Part shown: piece by piece, positions 22,263 through 31,657 of the stretch
Layout: every line of letters begins with the position of its first letter
Position numbering within the stretch: the first letter of the stretch is position 1
NCBI GenBank assembly: GCA_045533955.1
Contig: JAZSIU010000011.1
Location: 38,821-102,820, forward strand
Direction: 5' to 3'
DNA length: 64,000 bases
Source of the DNA: HGM04593 sp045533955
Lineage (GTDB): Bacteria > Bacteroidota > Bacteroidia > Bacteroidales > Bacteroidaceae
Notes under the pieces: generated by a model
The model's database searches: none
Told to the model about the DNA's origin: nothing
Seen by the model: the letters and a program-made list of their open reading frames with translations, nothing else
Translations under genes and position numbers: made by a program

Positions 22263-22595
22263 TTATTTACAGCAACCCTCCTTTTTGCAGGCGCAGTCGT
22301 CGAAAAACTCAACGAACAAAGCCTTTGCAAGTCGCCAATTCTCTCGGTTGATACAATACTTAACCTTCGGTGTTTCGACCTCTCCCTGTATCAAGCCCGC
22401 CTCTTTTAACTCTTTGAGGTGCTGCGATACGGTAGCTTTGGCAATCGGCAACTCCTCGTGAATATCTCCGAAATAGCAGGTTGTCTGCCGAGCAAGAAAA
22501 TTCATTATTGCAATACGAGCAGGGTGTCCCAACGCCTTTGCAAAGCGTGCAACTTGCTCTTGCTTAACGGTATAGTTCTTATTTGCCATTGTCAT
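22263..22595 (-). CDS. arsR: ArsR/SmtB-family repressor
   Basis: 110 residues from the ATG at 22595 (MTMANKNYTVKQEQVARFAK); MANK at 22589 is equally possible. The winged-helix core is clear: LGHPARIAIMNFLARQTTCYFGDIHEEL, then the recognition helix AKATVSQHLKELKEAGLI and a wing (VETPKVKYCINREN). Metalloid-binding cysteines are probably those in the C-terminus (FDDCACKKEGCCK), and Cys in TTCYF. It should release the operator when arsenicals bind. First gene of the operon. Confidence 0.92.
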   Translation of the reverse strand: MTMANKNYTVKQEQVARFAKALGHPARIAIMNFLARQTTCYFGDIHEELPIAKATVSQHLKELKEAGLIQGEVETPKVKYCINRENWRLAKALFVEFFDDCACKKEGCCK

Positions 22596-22606
22596 TAGCC
22601 GTTTTG

Positions 22607-22628
22607 TTGTTCGCAAATATACGAACAA
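22607..22628. promoter_or_regulatory. ArsR operator enclosing the -7 box of the arsenical operon
   Basis: TTGTTCG (22607-22613) and CGAACAA (22622-22628) flank an 8-base spacer that is exactly the minus-strand -7 box TATATTTG (22614-22621). Repressor binding would cover the promoter. Confidence 0.8.
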
Positions 22629-22712
22629 TAGTTGAAATTCCAAATAAAATACACATTTTTTTTACATTAAACATAAAAAAGAATGCAACAAAAAGAAATA
22701 TAAATGTTAGAA

Positions 22713-22743
22713 GGTGTGCCAAAATTCAAAAATTTGACACACC
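22713..22743. terminator. Hairpin between the DUF3857 gene and the arsenical operon
   Basis: GGTGTG (22713-22718) pairs with CACACC (22738-22743), extended by CCAAA/TTTGA with one mismatch. Similar TCAAA-looped hairpins follow the GH97 gene and the second rubrerythrin, all in the right part of the window. Confidence 0.65.
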
Positions 22744-22793
22744 TCCCATTATTTGTATTAATACCTATCTTTACTCCATTAAAATGGGTTGAA

Positions 22794-24947
22794 TTATTGC
22801 TTTGTCAAGATTACCACTGCATTGCTATATGCAGCTGAGGCGTCAATCAATTCAAGGAACATAGGCCAACGATCAATCGGTTCGAAATATCTGATATAAC
22901 GCTCTTGAACTCGAAGTGTCAATACATTATCAGCTACTTTTGCTTGTGAGACAAACATTCCGCAATCGTTTGATACTGACTTATTGAGTAATTGCATACT
23001 TTCTTCGGTCACAGTGTAGCCTTCGGGAATTGCGAATGTTATCGTGTGACGATATTGATTGGGCGATGAACGGAAAATATGCGATTGGCGATTACGTTCC
23101 TCTCCTTCCACCTTATACTGGTCTCCTATCAATCGTCCCAATGATATCACTATATCATCTCCTGCTCGTTTAACAAGCCCCTCAACCTCGCAAGTCATAT
23201 TATAATCCACTGTAGGTTGGTCGGGCGTGCCTCCTATTGAAGTAATATTATAGCTATGAATTGTAGATGGTTTTACTCCTAAAATCACCTCAGCTTCTTG
23301 TTCAAACACTTCGTCGAGACGTTTTTTCACTTCTACAGAGTCAACTTTTAATTTAGCTCGTTTCTTTTCAGGTATTTCAAGATAATTTTCAACAGCCCGC
23401 ATCCATGCGTTATAATCCACCATGGCCGATACTATTGTTTTCGTTGCTCCTTTCATTTTCATACTTCTCGATAAGTTGAGAATATTGTTATCATCTTCAT
23501 TTAATGATACCTCAACCGTAGAAGTCACCGAATTGTCAGATGAACGAGTCGCCGGGATTGTAATCAACGTTGCTTGTTGTTTATTATAGTCTTCATCATT
23601 GCATTTAAAAATAGCCGCTTGCTCACCATTATACACACCCGGCAATTCCCCCGGCAACAATGTTAGATTTCCGGTAACGATATAGCATGTATCTCCTACC
23701 GCTCCAATGTAATCCGGTTCTTTCCAGCTAATAATTGAGGTAACAGGCACATCATTTCGAGAATTTGTCACACCGATACCTACATTATCTTCTATTCCAA
23801 TTTTTTTCAACACGTTGGCAAAATACATTGGGATAGTCATTGATGAGTGGGATTTATCATCACGTAATCCCGAATATATAGTTGCCAACCATGAGGCATC
23901 AACCAATTGACTTCTTGTGGCCTCGGGGTGCAATTTCATATAATCTTTCATTATCCTTGTTGCATCGCTCACAATATCTTTAGTGAGAGTAGGTGTCACA
24001 TCGGTCAACACATTTGAGATATCAGTAAAATATGTATCGGCAGGCAATCCGCAATACACACCAATACGCGCGCTTTTGGGCTTATATGCCAATGAACCTC
24101 GCTGATTATTCATTACATACATTTTTATAAATGGGAATTGGCGTTTGGGAGCCATCCAATTACCCGGCTCACGCTTGGGGACATTTATCGTCTCAACTCC
24201 AAGCACTCGCGTTTGATCTTTTGTTATAAAACCGGTCAACAATGGCGCACCATTATAATTACGATATTCAACCGTTAGCTCAGGATCGATGCTACAATGT
24301 ATTCTATAATACATCATTGGATATTTACGAGAAAAAGAAAACACAAATGGGTCTAAGTCAAATTCATCGAGCCACACCTCATCATAATAGAAATATTCAA
24401 GCACATCACCGGGTTCCAATCCGGGTATCGCCACGATTCGTTCTACTGTTTTTTCTTTCTTACCCTCTTTCACATCAAAAGCCTTGCTACAATCCACATC
24501 TATAATTGTGCCATCGGGTTTTATCACTCTTGCGCCAAAGGCCGATGAGGTATATTGATATGAATACCCGGCAAAACCTTCCTCGCCTTTTGTATCCAAG
24601 TCAAACTCGGAATAATCTTCAACCGCTTTTTTATCATTGAGTTTTATCATTATCCGTGAAAATGATTTCATATCAATGGCATTGGTAAAAGCCTTGCCAT
24701 AGTGCGAATATTTATTGGCATTTAACTGCTCAACACGCTTCACTTCCACATTACTATATGCTGCAATTATCACAGCCGACTCATCTTTATATAAACTATC
24801 CGGGATTTCTTTTTTAGCATCAAAATCCGACAAATTCATTCCCCATACTTTTTCAGCCGCCTTTTTAAAAAACTTAGCATCATACTTTGCCCACATTGGC
24901 ATTATTGCAACAAATACTACGGCTAATGTTGTTAATAATCGTCTCAT
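22794..24947 (-). CDS. DUF3857 domain-containing secreted protein
   Basis: 717 residues with a signal peptide (MRRLLTTLAVVFVAIMPMWAK). The N-terminal half (about 60-260) has the DUF3857 pattern: YSQYTSSAFGARVIKPDGTIIDVD, ERIVAIPGLEPGDVLEYFY and YYRIHCSIDPELTVEYRNYN. A transglutaminase-like core would follow (about 320-420), but the Cys-His-Asp triad is not visible (LVDASWLATIYSGLRDD where a catalytic Cys segment is expected), so it is probably inactive. The C-terminal beta-rich part ends without a sorting tail. It lies eight bases from the next gene, a related protein with an apparently intact triad. Function unknown; a periplasmic or surface role is likely. Confidence 0.8.
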   Translation of the reverse strand: MRRLLTTLAVVFVAIMPMWAKYDAKFFKKAAEKVWGMNLSDFDAKKEIPDSLYKDESAVIIAAYSNVEVKRVEQLNANKYSHYGKAFTNAIDMKSFSRIMIKLNDKKAVEDYSEFDLDTKGEEGFAGYSYQYTSSAFGARVIKPDGTIIDVDCSKAFDVKEGKKEKTVERIVAIPGLEPGDVLEYFYYDEVWLDEFDLDPFVFSFSRKYPMMYYRIHCSIDPELTVEYRNYNGAPLLTGFITKDQTRVLGVETINVPKREPGNWMAPKRQFPFIKMYVMNNQRGSLAYKPKSARIGVYCGLPADTYFTDISNVLTDVTPTLTKDIVSDATRIMKDYMKLHPEATRSQLVDASWLATIYSGLRDDKSHSSMTIPMYFANVLKKIGIEDNVGIGVTNSRNDVPVTSIISWKEPDYIGAVGDTCYIVTGNLTLLPGELPGVYNGEQAAIFKCNDEDYNKQQATLITIPATRSSDNSVTSTVEVSLNEDDNNILNLSRSMKMKGATKTIVSAMVDYNAWMRAVENYLEIPEKKRAKLKVDSVEVKKRLDEVFEQEAEVILGVKPSTIHSYNITSIGGTPDQPTVDYNMTCEVEGLVKRAGDDIVISLGRLIGDQYKVEGEERNRQSHIFRSSPNQYRHTITFAIPEGYTVTEESMQLLNKSVSNDCGMFVSQAKVADNVLTLRVQERYIRYFEPIDRWPMFLELIDASAAYSNAVVILTKQ

Positions 24948-24955
24948 GGCTCTAA

Positions 24956-26767
24956 TTATTTATGAATTAATACAATCTGTTCGCTATTCGCTTGCTTAAG
25001 TTCTCGCGCTAATTTATTCCACAGTTTAGCGTCGTCCAATTCAATCAAGCGTTCTTTTGTCACCACATGTGATTTACATTTAATCTCATCTCCGATTACC
25101 TCATAAGCAATTGACGCACTAAACCACTTATTTTCGACATCATACGTTGCAGGCAACGAACCTACTTGATAATCTGATGGAATTTTGATACTTATTTCAC
25201 TAATCACGCTATTACAATATGACAACAATATATCGTTTTTACGCTTCTTAATATCATAAGTTGCTATATCAATTTGTCGCAAAGGCTGTATATCGATATA
25301 CAACTTACCCGACAACGACTGACAAGCATCATTTTCCATCACTTTTGCGGTCAAAATCGTTTTGTAGGCCTGCGCCTCATCTCCCGATATTTTCACATCG
25401 TCAACTACAACATTCTTTTTGGGGTAACAAATATATTTCGACAATAAATCAATTTTGTTTGTCGCATTAACCGAATAATATGCACCACACAACATCATTT
25501 TATCAACCCCTTCAAGTTCACGTTTCACTACTCCTATAAGGGCATTTTTCTCAATCTCGTATGTCGCAGTCAATTTATCCTTATTAACTTCAGGAGGCAT
25601 AATAGGCACATTTTTCAACATATAATTTTCGCCATCTTCTATAAGTGCTTCGCGTCCTTGAATACTCGGCGAATAAACTCCCACCGGCAAATATGTTGAG
25701 GTTCCATCGATATAGAGTATAGAATCGCCCTCTACCACTGCACATATCATATGGTTTCCCGAAGATAATGATGGCACCTCACTCCATATTGACCCAACAT
25801 CGTCAGTGCCTATCCACACTAATCGAGCATCAAATCCCACTGCAATCAACATTGATTTAAGCAATGCCGACATTCCTTTGCAGTCACCATAACGTTTACG
25901 CAACACCTCGCTTGCCAAGTCGGGACGAGTGCCATATTCTCCATGCTCCACAGCGATATAACGTATGCGATTTTGCACCCATTCCACTAATTTATTTATT
26001 TTTTCTTTATCATCAGTGCAACCGTCCACTATCTCCATCGCCTGCGCTTTTACCGTTTCTAATGCCGGATCGGGGTCGAGGGTTAATCCATGAAGATATT
26101 TATACAAATCGCCTACGGTCTGGTATTGACCTATTATATAAATACGTGGCATTGTGACCGACGCATCGGGCGAATCTTCCTCATTTTCAGGAGCAGGCAT
26201 ATCGGTTATTTCATACACATAAATTCGTTCACCTTTCTTTCCCTCCTCCACTTTTTTCACGATATTAGGCGTAAAAGATTTTTCCACAATCCTCACTCTA
26301 TTTATAAGAGGCAGAGGGACCTCTATTCTCACCACCTTTGATTTCATATCATAAATCTCAGGGAATAGCACTTCGGTAAAATGATCGGCTCGGATATAAG
26401 TTTTATCAAATACCGCCTTGACCGTCTTACCTTTCTCTTTAAGTGGGATATCGAGATAACACACTTTTGAATCGGTATAAAAAATATCTTCGGGAATCCA
26501 ATGTCGATACTGCGCCTTCGCACCCGACGCCGAAGCCTTGTCGATTTTTACATAGTCGTCATAAAATTCAAGTGCCAATGCATTGCCGGCCGTACGAGTG
26601 GCTTCATATACAATTTCTTTGTGTGCTTTTACCTTTGATAATGAGGCACCATCTTTTGAAGCCTCAATTTTATATGTTTCATTGCTCGATGCAATAACTA
26701 TATTATCATTCGACGCAAGCACCACTTGCGCAATTAATATCAATAATGGTATCAGATAATATCTCAT
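24956..26767 (-). CDS. DUF3857 and transglutaminase-like protein
   Basis: 603 residues from the ATG at 26767 (MRYYLIPLLILIAQVVLAS), a signal peptide; an ATG 24 bases upstream is also in frame. DUF3857 covers about 20-240. The transglutaminase-like core is about 255-385: WVQNRIRYIAVEHGEYG, then RYGDCKGMSALLKSML with the catalytic Cys, GNHMICAVVEGDSILYIDGTSTYLPVG with His and Asp. The remainder is beta-rich. It is exported. It pairs with the downstream gene as one intact and one degenerate copy, suggesting duplication. Family members occur in Bacteroidota cell envelopes with no established substrate. Confidence 0.82.
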   Translation of the reverse strand: MRYYLIPLLILIAQVVLASNDNIVIASSNETYKIEASKDGASLSKVKAHKEIVYEATRTAGNALALEFYDDYVKIDKASASGAKAQYRHWIPEDIFYTDSKVCYLDIPLKEKGKTVKAVFDKTYIRADHFTEVLFPEIYDMKSKVVRIEVPLPLINRVRIVEKSFTPNIVKKVEEGKKGERIYVYEITDMPAPENEEDSPDASVTMPRIYIIGQYQTVGDLYKYLHGLTLDPDPALETVKAQAMEIVDGCTDDKEKINKLVEWVQNRIRYIAVEHGEYGTRPDLASEVLRKRYGDCKGMSALLKSMLIAVGFDARLVWIGTDDVGSIWSEVPSLSSGNHMICAVVEGDSILYIDGTSTYLPVGVYSPSIQGREALIEDGENYMLKNVPIMPPEVNKDKLTATYEIEKNALIGVVKRELEGVDKMMLCGAYYSVNATNKIDLLSKYICYPKKNVVVDDVKISGDEAQAYKTILTAKVMENDACQSLSGKLYIDIQPLRQIDIATYDIKKRKNDILLSYCNSVISEISIKIPSDYQVGSLPATYDVENKWFSASIAYEVIGDEIKCKSHVVTKERLIELDDAKLWNKLARELKQANSEQIVLIHK

Positions 26768-27244
26768 AATCAGCTTTTGTGTAATGTACATTTATTGGTC
26801 TAATTGACCACAAACCTACAAAAAATAAGGCAAAAATCAAAAGAAATGTCCTATATTATCTACATTTCATCTATTAAATTTCTCATTTAAAGACTATTTC
26901 TTTCAATTTTTATCAATCATTATATGACAAAATGCTCGATTTCATACTCTAATCAAGCATTTTTGCAAATATAGATAATATTTACCCCCCCCCAGTTAAA
27001 ATATCTTAAATCAACTTTTAACAAGGAATTCCTCTCATTCTTAATTTTATGCAATTCTAAAGTCAGATTTTAGAATTAAATAGATTTTCATAAAGTTTAT
27101 ATCATATTCTTCATATATACCCAAAGAGAGAGATTTTAGAGGCAATGAGATGCCGCAATTAGTAATATTTTCCTTATCTTTGTATCTAGATATTAGTTAT
27201 TCAAGGCTAATGAAATTTATATCTCCTTTTTCAACGAAATAATT
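26768..27244. other. Divergent intergenic region with promoters and a 9-C tract
   Basis: A -7 box TAGGTTTG on the minus strand (plus 26811-26818) suits the transglutaminase-like gene; a second minus-strand box TATATTTG lies at 26966-26973. On the plus strand TATCTTTG (27176-27183) precedes the 27245 gene. A run of nine C (26985-26993) lies in the middle, too far from either gene to alter a frame. No gene seen. Confidence 0.6.
27176..27183 (+). promoter_or_regulatory. -7 box of the small lipoprotein gene
   Basis: TATCTTTG, TAnnTTTG type, 61 bases upstream of the ATG at 27245. Confidence 0.55.
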
Positions 27245-27679
27245 ATGAAAAGATTTTCTATTTTAAGCATCGTTATTTATGTAGCGTTATTTTTCACATA
27301 TAGTTGTAAATGTGCCCAAAACACCAATTATATAGAAAAGGAAGAACAAACCATTGCGAAAAAACAAGCGATTATATTAGATGATGTAACCGATGAATAT
27401 AGCGCGACTCTCAACGATGAGCTATACTATACTCACGAAGTTCATGCATCGGTAGGTAGCTCGTATTATGCCGAGTTTGACTCTTCGGCATTTTTGATGC
27501 GTAGTGCTATGAAATTCAACAATCCCGCATCAGAAAGAGCCATCACATGTGGAGGAGATAGAGGTAAAAAAACATCTATATTTATTCCTCAAAAAGCCGG
27601 TAACTATGAAATTAAAATATACCACAATTTCCGTGGCGAAATAACCGATTCTTTAACTTTTAAAGTCAACGTTAAATAA
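27245..27679 (+). CDS. Small lipoprotein, possibly chagasin-like
   Basis: 144 residues, signal MKRFSILSIVIYVALFFTYSC with a lipobox-like TYSC. The mature part is beta-rich; ITCGGDRGKKTSIFIPQKAG and YEIKIYHNFRGEI recall the C-terminal loops of chagasin-type (I42) cysteine protease inhibitors (G-x-G ... G-x-Y-x-I/L-x-L-x-Y-x-R/W), but the NPTTG loop is not evident. I regard this as a suggestion only. Own promoter; followed 167 bases later by the GH97 gene, which has a separate promoter. Confidence 0.6.
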   Translation: MKRFSILSIVIYVALFFTYSCKCAQNTNYIEKEEQTIAKKQAIILDDVTDEYSATLNDELYYTHEVHASVGSSYYAEFDSSAFLMRSAMKFNNPASERAITCGGDRGKKTSIFIPQKAGNYEIKIYHNFRGEITDSLTFKVNVK

Positions 27680-27790
27680 ATACATTGTAGTTATTCTACA
27701 ATTTAACCAAAAAGAAATTTACTGTTTGCAATAATTGCAATTTTTGAAAAATTGAAATGAATGAGGGATAGCGATTCGCAATATTTTCGT

Positions 27791-27798
27791 TATCTTTG
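27791..27798 (+). promoter_or_regulatory. -7 box of the GH97 gene
   Basis: TATCTTTG, 48 bases upstream of the ATG at 27847, which also supports that start over an in-frame codon at 27796 that lies within the box. Confidence 0.65.
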
Positions 27799-27846
27799 CG
27801 TGTAATAATAAGTATTAAATCTATAAGCCAAAAGAATAATATTATC

Positions 27847-30021
27847 ATGACTTACAATTTCAAAAAACTATTTGCCACTATGGCAATCACTCTTGCAACA
27901 ACATCGGTTGCGATGGCCGATGTGAAAGTTGCATCTCCCGATGGGAATATAGTGGTTTCTTTCGATGTTGATGGTGGTCGCCCCGTGTATTCGGTTGACT
28001 ACAAAGGTGCTCAAGTCATCAAGCCAAGTTATCTTGGTCTTGAACTTGATAGCGAAAATGGCCGCAACGACTTCAGCAGTTTCTCAATGGATAAAGCCGG
28101 AGCCGACAAACTCTCGCTTTGCACCGGTTTTGAATTGACCGATACCCAAACTTCTACTTTAGACGAGATATGGACACCTGTGTGGGGCGAAGAATTGGCA
28201 ATTTGCAACAATTACAACGAAATGGCCGCCACATTGACTCAAAAGGCTTTTGACCGCCACATTGTGGTGCGTTTCCGCGTGTATAATGATGGAATGGGAT
28301 TGCGTTATGAGTTCCCTCAACAAAAAAATCTCAACTATTTAGTTCTAAAAGAAGAAAAAACTCAATTTGCTATGACCGGCGACCATTATGCTTATTGGAT
28401 TCCCGGTGATTATGACACCCAAGAATATGACTACGAAAAGTGCCGTTTGAGCGAAATTCGTGGCAAAATGGCCGGTGCGATGCGCGACAATGCCTCTACA
28501 ACCACATTCTCTGAAACAGGTGTGCAAACATCGCTCCTCATCAAAACCGACAATAACATTTGGTTAAACATTCACGAAGCAGCCTGCGTTGATTACGCAA
28601 CTATGCACCTCAACCTCGACGACAAAAACCTCGTGTTTGAATCATGGCTCACTCCCGACAATCAAGGGAAGAAAGGTTATCTCCAAACACCTTGCACCTC
28701 TCCTTGGCGTACAATCCAAATCACCGACGATGCTCGCAACATTCTTGCTTCACGCCTTATCCTCAACCTCAACGAGCCTTGCAAAATCGAAGATACTTCG
28801 TGGATTAAGCCGGTGAAATATATCGGTGTGTGGTGGGAAATGATTACAGGCAAAGGGTCATGGAACTACACCGACGATGTGTATTCGGTTCAACTCGGTA
28901 AAACCGACTATACCAAAACAAAACCTAACGGCAAACACTCGGCTAACAACGAGAAAGTGCGTCGCTATATCGATTTCGCTGCTGAGCATGGCTTTGATCA
29001 AGTGCTTGTAGAAGGTTGGAACGAAGGTTGGGAAGACTGGTTTGGTCAATCAAAAGACTATGTATTTGACTTCGTGACACCCTACCCCGACTTTGACCTC
29101 AAAGCCCTCAACGCATACGCAAAAGAAAAAGGTGTGAAACTCATGATGCACCACGAAACATCTTCATCGGTGCGCAACTATGAACGTCACCTCGACAAAG
29201 CATATCAATTTATGGTTGACAATGGCTATAACTCTGTTAAGAGTGGATATGTGGGCAACATCATTCCTCGTGGCGAATATCACTACAGCCAATGGGTAAA
29301 CAACCACTATCTACACTGTGTGACCAAAGCGGCTGAATATAAAATTATGGTAAATGCTCACGAAGCAACTCGCCCAACCGGCCTTTGCCGAACCTACCCC
29401 AACTTGCTCGCCAACGAGTCGGCTCGTGGCACTGAATATCAAGCGATGGGTGGTAGTCGCATGAGCCACACATCAATTCTCCCCTTCACTCGCTTGCAAG
29501 GTGGCCCAATGGACTACACTCCCGGCATCTTCGAAATGGATATCACAAAACTCAATCCAAACAACAAGTCAAACATCAAATCAACCATCTGCGGTCAGTT
29601 GGCTCTATATGTAACAATGTATAGCCCATTGCAAATGGCGTGCGACCTCCCCGAAAACTATGAACGTTTCATGGACGCATTCCAATTCATCAAAGATGTG
29701 CCTGTTGAATGGGAAAAATCAATCTATCTCGAAGCCGAACCAATGGAATATGTCACCATTGCCCGCAAAGACAAAAACTCTGACGATTGGTATGTAGGTG
29801 GCACAGCAGGTGAAGCCGACCACAACTCGGTAATCAAACTCGACTTCCTCGAAAAAGGTGCAAAATATGAGGCAACAATCTATGCCGATGCCAAAGATGC
29901 CAACAGCACCAACAACCAACAAGCCTACACCATCACAAAGAAAAAAGTTGACGCAAAATCAACCCTCAAACTCCGTTCAGTAGCCGGCGGCGGCTTCGCC
30001 ATTTCAATCAAAAAACTATAG
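27847..30021 (+). CDS. GH97 family glycoside hydrolase (SusB-like alpha-glucosidase)
   Basis: 724 residues starting MTYNFKKLFATMAITLATTS, a signal peptide cleaved near AMA-D. The GH97 N-terminal beta domain (about 25-275) contains YWIPGDYDTQEYDYE, the TIM barrel (about 290-590) KYIGVWWEMITGKGSW, VEGWNEGWEDW, NSVKSGYVGN, MVNAHEATRPTG and ESARGTEYQAMGG. Gly in VKSGYVG, where retaining GH97 enzymes have the nucleophile Asp, points to the inverting SusB-type mechanism using Glu residues. It probably cleaves alpha-linked glucosides in the periplasm. No SusC/SusD pair lies beside it in this window. Confidence 0.93.
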   Translation: MTYNFKKLFATMAITLATTSVAMADVKVASPDGNIVVSFDVDGGRPVYSVDYKGAQVIKPSYLGLELDSENGRNDFSSFSMDKAGADKLSLCTGFELTDTQTSTLDEIWTPVWGEELAICNNYNEMAATLTQKAFDRHIVVRFRVYNDGMGLRYEFPQQKNLNYLVLKEEKTQFAMTGDHYAYWIPGDYDTQEYDYEKCRLSEIRGKMAGAMRDNASTTTFSETGVQTSLLIKTDNNIWLNIHEAACVDYATMHLNLDDKNLVFESWLTPDNQGKKGYLQTPCTSPWRTIQITDDARNILASRLILNLNEPCKIEDTSWIKPVKYIGVWWEMITGKGSWNYTDDVYSVQLGKTDYTKTKPNGKHSANNEKVRRYIDFAAEHGFDQVLVEGWNEGWEDWFGQSKDYVFDFVTPYPDFDLKALNAYAKEKGVKLMMHHETSSSVRNYERHLDKAYQFMVDNGYNSVKSGYVGNIIPRGEYHYSQWVNNHYLHCVTKAAEYKIMVNAHEATRPTGLCRTYPNLLANESARGTEYQAMGGSRMSHTSILPFTRLQGGPMDYTPGIFEMDITKLNPNNKSNIKSTICGQLALYVTMYSPLQMACDLPENYERFMDAFQFIKDVPVEWEKSIYLEAEPMEYVTIARKDKNSDDWYVGGTAGEADHNSVIKLDFLEKGAKYEATIYADAKDANSTNNQQAYTITKKKVDAKSTLKLRSVAGGGFAISIKKL

Positions 30022-30046
30022 AAACTTCATTAAATCTTAAAAAGCA

Positions 30047-30088
30047 AAAGCGATGTTTCAAAAAGTTGACACATCGCTTTGTTTTTTT
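30047..30088 (+). terminator. Terminator of the GH97 gene
   Basis: AAAGCGATGT (30047-30056) pairs with ACATCGCTTT (30071-30080), followed by G and seven T. Confidence 0.88.
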
Positions 30089-30110
30089 GGGAGTATGACA
30101 TCACTCAATT

Positions 30111-30605
30111 TTAGATTGCTGTGTGTGCAACTAAATACCATTTGCCCTCAATTCGCTTAAATATATACAAAACACCCATTGTAATTTGACCGTCTTCGAA
30201 CAATTCACCATAAACATAACACACTCTGTCGGCCGATACATCAAACCATGACGACGCCATTTCTTGCCAAAATGGTTCTTCTTCAGTAAAAAACAAGACT
30301 TTTTCACTTTTTACAATAGTTAGACCTAGTGGTAAATAAGGTTCTAAATAAGGTTCGGGAGGATTGTTTCCTCCATAAAACGCCTTATCAAGTTTGAAGC
30401 GCTCTTTGATAAAGGCCGAATCTCTGTCATATGTTTTAAACAAGAATTCACAAAATGGCTCCTCTCCTTGATTACATGGAGCATTTCTATCTAATATCAT
30501 CGCATTAGATTTCTCATCAAAACGAGGATTTAGATTGCTATATTCATTGGCAAGTGTCGAAACTCCAATCATCATCACAATCAAAATCAATAATAACTTT
30601 TTCAT
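30111..30605 (-). CDS. Hypothetical secreted protein
   Basis: 164 residues from the ATG at 30605 (MKKLLLILIVMMIGVSTLAN), a clear signal peptide; the frame extends 8 codons further. The mature part contains FCEFLFKTYDRDSAFIKERF and ends with GVLYIFKRIEGKWYLVAHTAI, a beta-rich C-terminus that resembles the NTF2-like or DUF4348-type secreted proteins of Bacteroidales. I do not assign a function. Lies 46 bases downstream of fmt and in the same direction. Confidence 0.65.
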   Translation of the reverse strand: MKKLLLILIVMMIGVSTLANEYSNLNPRFDEKSNAMILDRNAPCNQGEEPFCEFLFKTYDRDSAFIKERFKLDKAFYGGNNPPEPYLEPYLPLGLTIVKSEKVLFFTEEEPFWQEMASSWFDVSADRVCYVYGELFEDGQITMGVLYIFKRIEGKWYLVAHTAI

Positions 30606-30651
30606 ATCTACTTTCTTCAAACAAATCATTTTTTTATCATAAACAATTCTC

Positions 30652-31596
30652 TTATTTCAAACCTCTAAGAAAATCAGCCGTAGGCATACGTTTTTTGCCT
30701 GCTGCTTGGAGCGATAGGATCTCTATACGCTTATCGACACAATCGACATATAGATGACTCGATTCAATGGTAAATCGACCAGGTGTGAGCGTTCCACTCC
30801 ACTCTACAACTGCAGTTTCAAATACTTTCATTGTAATTGGGTCGCGTCCTTCTTGCTCAAATGTGGTCCACGCAGCAGGATATGGCGAAAGACCACGCAC
30901 AAGGTTATGAACCTCAACTGCCGATTTATTCCAATCTATCAAACATGTATCTTTGAAGATTTTTGGCGCCGGAGTGGGCTCTGCTCCTTGCAAAATCTCA
31001 TCTTGAGGGATAGGTTTAAGATCACCGGCTATAATATGGTCGATTGTATCAATTGTGAGGTCGGCTCCAAGCATCATAAGTCGGTCGTGCACATCTCCAA
31101 CGTTGTCGGTAGGAGCTATTTCAATGCGTTCTTGACGAATGATGTCGCCGGTATCTATTTCATGTTTGAGGAAGAACGTAGTAACCCCTGTTTCGGTATC
31201 GCCATTGATTACCGCCCAGTTAATAGGAGCTGCGCCACGATATTTAGGCAACAATGAGGCATGAAGATTAAACGTTCCAAGTTCGGGCATCGACCACACT
31301 ACCTCGGGGAGCATACGGAAAGCTATCACCACAAAAAGATTTGCTCCAAGTGAGCGCAATTCCTCAACAAATTGAGGGTCCTTGAGATTGACCGGTTGGA
31401 GTAATGGCAAATTATTTGCCACGGCATATTGTTTTACCGGAGAATGGAGCAATTTGTGCCCACGACCTGCGGGCTTGTCAGGCATTGTTATCACTCCTAC
31501 TATATTATAGCCACCTTCATGAATGCGACGGAGGCTTTCAACTGCAAAATCGGGAGTTCCGAGAAATACTATTTTTAGATCTTCTTTTTTCATCAT
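30652..31596 (-). CDS. fmt: Methionyl-tRNA formyltransferase
   Basis: 314 residues. N-terminal formyltransferase domain: IVFLGTPDFAVESLRRI, the folate-binding SLLPKYRGAAPINWAVINGD with the catalytic Asn-His-Asp set (FNLHASLLP, TGDIIRQE). C-terminal OB-like domain from about 205. It adds the formyl group to Met-tRNA for initiation. Typical length. It follows the RluA-family gene by 61 bases in the same direction. Confidence 0.96.
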   Translation of the reverse strand: MMKKEDLKIVFLGTPDFAVESLRRIHEGGYNIVGVITMPDKPAGRGHKLLHSPVKQYAVANNLPLLQPVNLKDPQFVEELRSLGANLFVVIAFRMLPEVVWSMPELGTFNLHASLLPKYRGAAPINWAVINGDTETGVTTFFLKHEIDTGDIIRQERIEIAPTDNVGDVHDRLMMLGADLTIDTIDHIIAGDLKPIPQDEILQGAEPTPAPKIFKDTCLIDWNKSAVEVHNLVRGLSPYPAAWTTFEQEGRDPITMKVFETAVVEWSGTLTPGRFTIESSHLYVDCVDKRIEILSLQAAGKKRMPTADFLRGLK

Positions 31597-31657
31597 TTAT
31601 TTTTTTAATTCATAATGCATAATTCTTAATTCATAATTTCGCTCTCCTCATTATATT

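Noticed and set aside
26985..26993. Run of nine C as a phase-variable switch
   Set aside because: It lies more than 200 bases from either gene and does not fall between promoter boxes of the near genes; it may also be a sequencing artefact.
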